DNA from: Allomyces macrogynus ATCC 38327
Lineage: Eukaryota; Blastocladiomycota; Blastocladiomycetes; Blastocladiales; Blastocladiaceae
Direction: 5' to 3'
Assembly: GCA_000151295.1 (NCBI GenBank)
Contig: GG745352.1
Span: forward strand, 622,840 to 644,378
DNA: 21,539 bases
In this document: positions 10,590 through 17,962 of the stretch, piece by piece
Layout: each line of letters opens with the position of its first letter
Numbering within the stretch: position 1 is the stretch's first letter
The notes under the pieces: generated by a model
What the model saw: only the letters and a program-made list of their open reading frames with translations
Told to the model about the DNA's origin: nothing
Databases searched by the model: none
Program-made: the position numbers and the translations under genes

Positions 10590-12693
10590 ATGTACAACGG
10601 CATCGGGCTCACGACGCCGCGCGGGTCCGGGACGAACGGCTATGTGACGCGGAACCTGTCGAGTCTGCGCGCGCGGGACCCGCGCATGGGAGATCGCGGC
10701 GCCGACTTCAACAACGACCACGCCCTCAAGCCGCGCCAGCCCAACAAGGAGATCCTGCTGCACGAGCAGAAGCGGCAGGTGGAGGTCAAGTGCCTCGAGT
10801 TGCGGTTGAGGCTCGAGGACGAGGGGTACGTCGCCCTCGGTGTGATGGACATGGTGGCGATTCGGCCAAACTGATGCATTGTCACGTTGTAGGGTGGACG
10901 AAGATTCGACTGACGATCAAGTCAACACACTCCGCAAGAAACTGCTCGCCGAACTCGCCGGTCCGACCGCCGCCGATGCGCCGAGTACGTCAACGCACCA
11001 GCAGGCTGCGCGCAAGGCTGAGGAAGCGCAGCGGTTTGCGTCTGCGCTCGGGATCCGCGACGACATGCACAAGCCGGGCGAGGCGTTCAATCGCGTGCTG
11101 CAGGATCAGAAACGGCAGGAAAAGTTTGCTGAACGCGAGAAGCGCGCTGCCGAGTTTGCCGAAAAGGAGGCGCGCGAAGAGCGGCGCCGCGCACTCGCTG
11201 TTCTTGCCGTAGTGGCCGAGGACGTGGCCGCAGGGCGCCGCACCAAGGACGACCTCAAGGCGACCGAGCGCGAGCTCGGGATGCGCTGGGATAAGGTCAA
11301 GGACGAGGCCAAGGTGGCGCTCTCTACCGTCATGGGGCCGCCGAGGGGCATGCCGCCATCGCGCGCGGCCGCTCCGAGGCGCAGGGACGACGCCAACTCG
11401 TACCGCCCGGTTGATCGCCGCAGTCGCAGCCGGAGTCCGCATGATTCGCGGTCGCGCCGGCGCGCACGCTCGCTCTCGTCGTCACGCTCGCGGTCGCGCT
11501 CGCCACGTCGCAGTTCGAGCCGCAGTCGCAGCCGCAGTCCACCGCGTCGTCGTGCACGTCGTAGCCCTAGCCCGCGTGGGCGCGGTCGTTCCGTGTCGTA
11601 TTCACGTTCGCGGTCACGCTCCCGCTCCAGCTCGTCTTCCCGCTCCCGGTCGCCGCCACGCCGCCGCGCCCGCAGTTTCTCCCACTCGCGCTCCCGGAGC
11701 CCGCCAATGCGCCGTGGGCGGTCGCAGTCCCGCTCGTCCGTGTCTCGTTCGCCTTCGCGGTCCCCACCGCGCGATCATGCCCGGGCGCGCAAGCCCATGT
11801 CCAGCAACCGCAGCCGCAGTGTTACGCGTGGCCTCTCCCCCAATGTGCGCAGGCGCTCACCGAGTCCCCGCAGGTCTGCCCGCGGCCGCTCGCCGAGCCC
11901 GCGTGGTCCCGCTCGTGGTCGCTCGCCAAGTCCGCGTGGCCGTGCTCGTGATCGCAGCCCATTGTCGACCAGCAGTCGCAGCCTGAGCCGCAGTCTCAGT
12001 CGCAGCCCGAGCCCGGCGCCGCACCCGAGTGCGCGCGACCGGAGCAAGAGCTTGGGCCGCAGTCTGAGCCCGCCGCGCCGTGCAGTGCACAGCCGCAGTG
12101 TGAGTCGCAGTCGCAGCCCGCCTCGTCGTACCGCACCTAGCCGCAGCATGAGCCCGCCGCAACGTCGTCCCTTGCCCGATTGCGACGTGAGCATGAGCCC
12201 TCCCCCACGGCGCCGGTCGCCGTCCCCCGCAGCCGTGGCACGTCGCCGCCCGCGGTCCGTGTCCTCGACTTCTTCAGGTGCACCTCGACGGTCGCGCAGC
12301 CGCTCTGCCAAGCGTGCGCGTTGCGCGAGCCCGTCGCCGCCCGGACCGTCAGCTACAGCGGCTCGTCCCCGTGACCGGTCGTGGTCGTCGCGGTCGCGCA
12401 GCCGGTCGCGGTCCCCGCCACGCATGCCACGCCGCCGGTCCGTGTCGTGGTCTCGCTCGCGCTCACGCTCACGGCCGCCGCCCCGAATGGCGCGCCGCCG
12501 GTCCAGGTCCATGTCGCGCAGTCGTTCGCGGTCCCCGCCCCGTGTGGACCGCCGGCGGTCCGTGTCCCGCTCGCCGTCGCCGTCGCGGTCGCGGTCGCCA
12601 CCACGCGGGCGCACGATGGCGCGTGGTCGATCGGCCTCCCGGTCGGTGTCGCGGTCGGCTTCTCGTTCCATGTCCCGGTCTCCGTCGCCGTGA
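10590..12693 (+). CDS. Cwc21/SRRM2-like spliceosomal protein with a long RS domain
   Basis: Predicted spliceosome component. Yeast Cwc21 and human SRRM2 (SRm300) sit near the catalytic centre with Prp8 and Snu114 and influence 5' splice-site use. Exons 10590-10825 and 10893-12693 give 678 residues. The 67-bp intron (GTACGT to TTGTAG, CTGAT branch) splits the cwf21 domain. Residues 1-7 (MYNGIGL) and 10-24 (PRGSGTNGYVTRNLS) are the near-invariant N-terminal signature. QPNKEILLHEQKRQVEVK (50-67) and DDQVNTLRKKLL complete the domain. A charged Arg/Glu/Lys-rich helical region follows to about 230. From about 255 to the end the protein is almost entirely SR/RS/SP dipeptides, mixed with RRR and SPPR blocks, expected to be heavily phosphorylated and to drive nuclear-speckle association. 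Yeast Cwc21 (about 135 residues) lacks this tail. The repetitive tail makes assembly length uncertain. Confidence 0.93.
11410..12690 (+). repeat. Degenerate coding repeat of the RS domain
   Basis: A run of nearly 1.3 kb built from CGCAGTCGCAGC-like and CGGTCGCGG-like units encoding Arg-Ser and Ser-Pro dipeptides. It is a low-complexity coding repeat. The mirrored codons also leave long open frames in other frames, including an Arg/Asp-rich frame on the - strand at 11775-12671 that is not a gene. Confidence 0.85.
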
Positions 12694-12997
12694 GCAAGTC
12701 TGCGGTTGATGATGGTTTTCCTGCCCAGCTGTCAATGGATACATTCTGCTTATCTCGTGGTTTGGCCCCTGATCCATCCACTGACATTATGCGCTTCAGT
12801 TTCGTGGATGGGTTGTGCTTGCAGGTTCCACCGTGATCCACGAGTGTCAAGATCCATCCGCGTGAGGGTTCCAAAAGTGTCTTCGGCCCCTCGCCTGTCC
12901 AGGCCTCCACTTCACTTTTTTCGTCTCGCCATTTTTGGGCAAGATTTATTGGCACAGCTCCATGCCGGGCACCGCACAGAACGTGATAGAATCATAA

Positions 12998-13104
12998 CGT
13001 CAGGCAGCTTTGTCGTCGTGATTTGGTGCTCGTCATCCATTCTGACGTGGTTATGCGGTTCGAAGTTCAACGGCATGGAAGCAGGCCGTCGCCTATACTG
13101 ACGT
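12998..13104. promoter_or_regulatory. Cluster of three TGACGT (CRE/bZIP-type) motifs
   Basis: TGACGT occurs on the - strand at 12998-13003 and on the + strand at 13043-13048 and 13099-13104. The two + copies share the longer CTGACGTGG and are 56 bp apart. TGACGT is the half-site core recognised by ATF/CREB-type bZIP proteins. The cluster lies 90-195 bp upstream of the lectin TATA-like box. Function is inferred only from motif and position. Confidence 0.4.
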
Positions 13105-13192
13105 GGTGCGCGGATTCAATGGCGTGGTTGTGATCCATGTCCCAACCGACGACCAATCACTCTGTATGCCTTTTACCGACGCGAGGATCGCC

Positions 13193-13199
13193 ATAAATA
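13193..13199 (+). promoter_or_regulatory. TATA-like box of the lectin gene
   Basis: ATAAATA lies 61-67 bp before the lectin ATG, with CCAAT about 40 bp further upstream (13153-13157). The spacing fits a core promoter with a short 5' leader. Confidence 0.5.
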
Positions 13200-13259
13200 C
13201 CGGCCACAACCAACGTTCCTTTCTTTCGCTGATTTGATGCGTACCCTGCCTGCTCTGCA

Positions 13260-14863
13260 ATGGACCACATCTTCACTTGGTTTGCTCAAAAAATGAACAC
13301 GAACATGACCACGCGCGTGTGGCAGCAAACCGACTTCATCTCGAGCGTACCGGGCCAGTCCAAGATCGGGGATCGTCTGGAAACGCACGAGTACATTTCG
13401 TCGCCCAACAACAAGTGGCATCTTGTCGTGCAGGGGGATGGCAACCTTTGTTTGGCCCGTATCTGTGATATATTGAACGCTGTGACGCACCAATGACTTA
13501 CAAAGCGTTCCGACCACTTGATTTTTCAATGCAGTACGAAGGCTGGTTGTGGATCTCTCCAAACTGCCGGTGGGCGAGCCAGACGTGTCGTGGTTACGAG
13601 GTGCCCTGTAAGCTCGTGATGCACAACGATGGTAACCTGGCTCTCTACGAACACAGCAGGAGACCCACATGGTCCACGGGCACGGCCGGAACGCGTGCTG
13701 CGCGACTCTTGGTGTTCGATGATGGCCAAGTCAAGCTGACCGATGGTGTGCTGTTGTTAAATCTGTCATTTCGTTGCCGTTTGAGAGCAGACCTAATGCT
13801 TTGCTTGCTCCGCGCTTTAGCTGAATGCAAAACCACCTTCTGGTCGATCAAACCCAACCGCATCGAGTTTGCCAGTGCGCACCATGGGTACCAGGCCAAA
13901 GTCGACTCGACCGTCATCCCGTTGTTCTTGCGTGCGGTGGAGCGCATGGAGCTCTTGCAGAACGAGCTTGTCAAGTGCAAGACGGGACCGGACATGACCC
14001 GTCTGCTCGACACGCTGCTCCCTCATGTCGGGCAGTTCCTGACTACGGCCAAGGACAAGACGCGCTCACTCATTGAGCACGTGGAGCAGCAATACTATTA
14101 CACGAATCATACGCGCCGGGAGCAAGAACGGGCGCAGATGACGCTGTCATACTCGCAGACCAGTAACGCTGAAAGGCTTGCAATTGCGCTCGACGCTCGA
14201 ATCAAACTGCTCGAACGCCAAGTCAAGGACGCACAAGACAAGAAGGCGCAAGCCGAGCTTGATTTGGCTTGTGCCGACGTTGAGAACATTGGCCAAGTCG
14301 ACCCGAAACAGTTTGTCGGGAAATCTTCTGAAGGAGATGATGTACGTGGGCCACTTCTTGAGTATCAACATGCATCAATTGTGCCGCGTTACTGATGCCT
14401 TTGTTTGACCCGCGGATTGAAGAATGCCGCCGTGTTTGATTCTTTATACGATATTGCCTCAGAGCGCACCGCCACGCTCCAACGCTATCAAGAGGAGTTG
14501 GCCGCTCTCAAGGCGGAGCGAGCGCGTAGTGGGACGTATCCCGAAGTCCGTATTCGTGGGATTCAAGCCGAAAAGAAGATTATCGAAGTGGAACGCGCGT
14601 GGCTCAAGAAACACCTGGACCCCATCCTGAGTAATAACGATCTCGATCAAGGCACCAAGCAGGTCTTCAAGCATCATCACAAGGGCTACATGAACTTTGA
14701 ACCAATGGTCTGCGCACTTGATGGCGTGATTCGACACCTTGTCGCCACGAGAATGGTGTTGTCCGGTGACGAAGTTGAGGGGCTTTTGGCCGGCGCCAAG
14801 GCCATTAACAACGGCGCCAAAGATTGTCGCAAAAGCGCAGCGCGTTTTGGTATTGTTCTTTGA
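13260..14863 (+). CDS. Bulb-type (mannose-binding-like) lectin fused to a coiled-coil region
   Basis: The sequence shows an N-terminal B-lectin beta-prism and a long helical C-terminus. Exons as I read them: 13260-13458, 13542-13745, 13821-14341 and 14423-14863, giving 454 residues. Three lectin repeats are visible: WHLVVQGDGNLCL (near 54-65), LVMHNDGNLALYEH with WSTGT, and LVFDDGQVKLTD joined by splicing to AECKTTFWSIKP. The first two keep most of the QxDxNxVxY sugar-site pattern and the third is degenerate. From about 150 on there are amphipathic helices and coiled coils (ALDARIKLLERQVKDAQDKK and RYQEELAALKAER), with no signal peptide or membrane helix. Exons 2-4 and the end at 14863 are firm. 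The first splice junction is uncertain: GTATCT at 13459 to an AG ending at 13541 keeps frame. I do not recognise the helical part, and the function is unknown. Sugar binding is inferred from the lectin fold. Confidence 0.75.
13746..13820 (+). other. Stop-free 75-bp intron inside the lectin domain
   Basis: Donor GTGTGC at 13746, acceptor CTTTAG ending at 13820. Its length is a multiple of three and it contains no in-frame stop, so retention would add 25 hydrophobic residues (VLLLNLSFRC...) without shifting frame. Removal is supported because it joins LVFDDGQVKLTD directly to AECKTTFWS, restoring a B-lectin repeat. Confidence 0.7.
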
Positions 14864-15427
14864 ATTTGACAGCTGCCAAGAACGACAGCAGTGTTGTGTT
14901 GATTTCTATCGAAAGAGAAGCACCCGAATGAAATGATACAGGATTTGTTTTTTGGTCTCACTCTGTTCGCGTTCAATCAATCGGCTTTGCCATGCGCTAT
15001 CGGCTGATCTCAACGTTGTGTTGGCCCTGGCATCGCCTGTCTGAATTACCTTCTCGAAAAGTAAGTACCTGTCAGTGACTTTCACTTGGCGCGCGCTGTG
15101 TATTCGGCAAGCGCATGCAAGCAAATTGCATTTCCCTGCTATCGACGTCGTGCTCAACTTGGCAGCTCAACCATCCTGGCAGCCATCTCCTGCGCCTCCA
15201 ACATGACTTGGTTTCGAGGACAAGATTCAACGTCAGAACGCTGGCCAAGTTATCACCAGTTAAATGGCGTGGTCGCTCCAATGACGGCCCGACCAACTCA
15301 CAAAAGGTAGACATGTATAAATATCTGGCCGCACCACAAGGATTTTCGGCAAGACCGTCGTGTTATACAATCTTCCGTCTCCTGGCGCACTACTTTCCAG
15401 CATTTCCGACCCGACCCAACAGCAATC
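14864..15427. other. Intergenic region between lectin and LRR genes
   Basis: 564 bp with lower GC than the flanking genes. It holds the lectin 3' UTR and the promoter of the LRR gene. Small open frames on both strands show no recognisable product. Confidence 0.5.
15316..15324 (+). promoter_or_regulatory. TATA box of the LRR gene
   Basis: TATAAATAT lies about 105 bp before the ATG at 15428. It is a strong match in a locally AT-richer stretch. Confidence 0.6.
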
Positions 15428-17251
15428 ATGAAGACTGGTCGCTGTTCGCCGCTGCGGTGGGAGCGTGAAACATCGACACTCGAACAGTTGCCGCATGACA
15501 TTCTTCGATGCATTGCCAAGGTGCTCCAGTCATTTGACGACAACCCCAACCAGCAAGTGCCCTCGGCCGCCGTGTATCTGGCGCTCGCCTCTCCACACTT
15601 GTACGCACCCATCCTGGATGTTGCGATTCACAGCGGGACGAAGCACCCAGTCGTCCGACTCCTGCATGGTGATGGTTGCTTGGCCAGCATCCAGCGCAAG
15701 ATGACTGGACGCTTTGCCGTATTCGATGAAGTCGTCGGCAACGGCAAGCCTGTGCTGTTTCTGATCCTGCCACCTCGTGATGGCAATCGGGCGTCGATCC
15801 AGAGTGGAATTTCCACCACGATTCAAGTCTCGCGAAAATGGACGCTTTTACCCGTGCACTTTGGCAGGATTCGGGGCCGGTTCGTTGTTACCGATGAGAC
15901 ACCAATCTTCACGTTCCCGCAAGGTTGTCGTTCACTGGAGTTTGACGGGCGTTCCAAAGATTGGTTCCCGTGGCACCGGCTCAGTGGCCTTCCGCATTCG
16001 CTGAAGGAGCTGTCGATCCGTAACTTGGAAGTCTTCCCGAAAGTGGAAACGTCGGCCATCAGCGACCCGCTCCTGGTGCTCTCGTCACTGCCACCAACTC
16101 TTCGGCGGTTGCACTTGTCCAACACGGGCTATTACGGTCGGCACGGATCGAGCGGTCAAGCGGAGCGTGACACCAATGGAAACACGGTTTGGCAGCTGTG
16201 CCCGTGGTCGGCAGTCTTGGCATGCGTTCCCAACACTCTGGAGGAGCTCGATCTGGTGACCACGAGCGGCTCAAGTCCCCTTCCTTTATCTGCACTGCCC
16301 ACGCTTGCATGGCTCGTCGCACGTCTCCCGCGGTTGAAATCGTTTGGCATGACCTGCCATGACGACCCGGAGCTCTCCCAGGTCCTGTACGCGCTGCCGC
16401 GGACTGGTATGCAGCGGCTCGCGTTGTCGATCCACCATCAAAACGGCCAAGACCCGTCTGCTTGTGCCCAACTTGCCTCGGCCATGCCAGCTGCTGTCGA
16501 GTCGCTCGAGCTGAAATTAACCAATATGTTCACGCCGCAAGTGGCCGCGCTTGTCATTGGTCTGCCAGTTGTAAGCCATTCCCTGACTCTGCACTTTGAT
16601 GCGGTGCTTGAAGCGGATCATTTCCGTTTGATTCCACTTGCACCGGCGCTCAAGTCCATCGACATTTCGTGTGAGCAAGGGCCTGCTCTTGACGGCAACG
16701 ACATTGCATGTTTGCTGGCGCGGCTTCCGGCGCCGCTCACGCACCTCAAGCTGCGGAACATGCGCCTTGGTGGCACACAAGCCATTCCAACACTTGCGAA
16801 GAATATGCCGCCACGTCTCGTCGTTTTGCAGCTGCCTTTGTGCGAAATCTCGAACGACGACTTGGACGTGATTTCGACGACGTGGCCTGATACACTGCTT
16901 CATTTGGATGTGAGCGACACGAATTCTGTGCCGCCGCCTCTGACCGAGTCGCCCTTGGCGGCGGGGATGCTGGAGCTGAAGTTCATAGACCACGCGAAAT
17001 GGAGCGAGAAGATGCCCATGGGCTTGAGGATGCTCAGCGTGAATGGCCTGCCCGTGACAAACGGCACGGTGGTGTGGTTGGTTGAGTGCATGCGAAAGCA
17101 CACGGCACGGAAAAAGACGAAAGTGATTGTGGGGGAGCAGTTCGTGTCCCAGGCAGCGCTCGAGTTCCTCATGAACGCGTTTGATGTTGAGTTGCTTCGT
17201 ACCAAGGAAGGGCGTCGTGGTAGACGTCGTGGTGGCAATCGGTGGCTTTGA
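15428..17251 (+). CDS. Leucine-rich-repeat protein with F-box-like N-terminus
   Basis: Single-exon gene of 607 residues. The ATG follows a TATA box at normal distance and no longer in-frame start is preferable. LEQLPHDILRCIAKVL (about 19-34), followed by a helix ending in YLALASPHLYAPIL, resembles the start of an F-box (LPxDILxxI...L.LAxxSxxLYxxx). An F-box binds Skp1 in SCF ubiquitin ligases, but the match is loose. From about 190 to 560 the protein repeats an LPxxLxxLxLxxxxL pattern (LPHSLKELSIRNLEV, LPPTLRRLHLSNTG, VPNTLEELDLV, LPAPLTHLKLRNMRL, MPPRLVVLQLPLCEI, WPDTLLHLDVSDT): roughly ten to twelve leucine-rich repeats. The C-terminus is basic (GRRGRRRGG). No signal peptide or membrane helix is seen. 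The likely role is substrate or partner recognition, possibly ubiquitin-linked. The real partner is unknown. Confidence 0.82.
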   Translation: MKTGRCSPLRWERETSTLEQLPHDILRCIAKVLQSFDDNPNQQVPSAAVYLALASPHLYAPILDVAIHSGTKHPVVRLLHGDGCLASIQRKMTGRFAVFDEVVGNGKPVLFLILPPRDGNRASIQSGISTTIQVSRKWTLLPVHFGRIRGRFVVTDETPIFTFPQGCRSLEFDGRSKDWFPWHRLSGLPHSLKELSIRNLEVFPKVETSAISDPLLVLSSLPPTLRRLHLSNTGYYGRHGSSGQAERDTNGNTVWQLCPWSAVLACVPNTLEELDLVTTSGSSPLPLSALPTLAWLVARLPRLKSFGMTCHDDPELSQVLYALPRTGMQRLALSIHHQNGQDPSACAQLASAMPAAVESLELKLTNMFTPQVAALVIGLPVVSHSLTLHFDAVLEADHFRLIPLAPALKSIDISCEQGPALDGNDIACLLARLPAPLTHLKLRNMRLGGTQAIPTLAKNMPPRLVVLQLPLCEISNDDLDVISTTWPDTLLHLDVSDTNSVPPPLTESPLAAGMLELKFIDHAKWSEKMPMGLRMLSVNGLPVTNGTVVWLVECMRKHTARKKTKVIVGEQFVSQAALEFLMNAFDVELLRTKEGRRGRRRGGNRWL

Positions 17252-17962
17252 TCGCTGGTCGCCCCTTTTCTCGCAAAGTCACGTTTGGTCGCATTTCACA
17301 TTCTGTAGTGCGGTTGTCATTGTGAGATTGTCGCGCTTGATTGATCCCGTATCGCGTTGGCTTTTTGTTGTCGTCGTTGCGCGAGCGATAAAGATGATTA
17401 CTGAAGTTTGATGACATTGTTCTTACAATTTGGTGTTTGCGACAAATCGTCTGCTCAGATCCTCGGTTCGTCGTGGATCGTGCGGAGCGCTCGGAAGTTG
17501 GTTGTGTGCTTGAACGTAAGTAAGTCTTTCGTAGACGACCGGGACCCAGTGGTTGGTTGTCGAGCACGCATCCGCAGCTCGCCAGAGCCTGGGAGCCATC
17601 TAGCATCGCAACGTGCTGGAAGCCATGGATGAGCAGCACATTTATCAAGGCAAGCGGTCAGCACGCACCAGCCAGCATCGTTCCCATGTCCATGCATGAT
17701 GGAGGAACGCCTGCCAAATACAGTGCTTGACGTGCAGCACACACGTGTCATAACGGCAAGTGCCTGGTGCCCTCTCGAGTGATCGCGTGCCGCCACGTTC
17801 GCGCTTTTCTTGTCGCTCCAGTCTTCACCTTCAGCCACCGACGGCCACCACCAGCAGAAAATACTCGGCTAGGCATTACCCCCACACTCTCCTTGCTGGT
17901 CCTGGCCGGCAGCACTGCCCGCACTCGGTCCTGGCCCGCTCGTACCCGATCTGCGCTGCGCC
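17252..17962. other. Intergenic region upstream of the Lte1-like gene
   Basis: 711 bp with the T-rich LRR 3' UTR (GATAAAG at about 17388-17394 is the closest thing to a poly(A) signal) and the promoter of the GEF gene. There is no TATA box and no supported gene. Short frames on both strands have no domain. Confidence 0.5.

Larger units (their letters stand above)
12694..13259. other. Intergenic region and promoter of the lectin gene
   Basis: The first ~200 bp look like the Cwc21 3' UTR. The rest carries promoter-like elements: three TGACGT motifs (12998-13003 on the - strand, 13043-13048 and 13099-13104 on the + strand), CCAAT at 13153-13157, and a TATA-like ATAAATA at 13193-13199. No gene is supported. 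Confidence 0.55.

Noticed and set aside
11775..12671. Arg/Asp-rich open frame on the - strand across the RS domain
   Set aside because: It is the reverse complement of Arg-Ser codon repeats. The sense frame continues a well-supported cwf21 protein.
11410..12690. Regularly repeated units suggestive of a CRISPR-like or satellite array
   Set aside because: The units are degenerate, have no constant repeat/spacer pattern, and are fully explained as coding RS dipeptides.
13057..13064. GGTTCGAA resembling a tRNA B-box
   Set aside because: No matching A-box or cloverleaf around it, and the following bases do not complete the B-box. It lies in the lectin promoter. I saw no tRNA or rRNA gene anywhere in the window.
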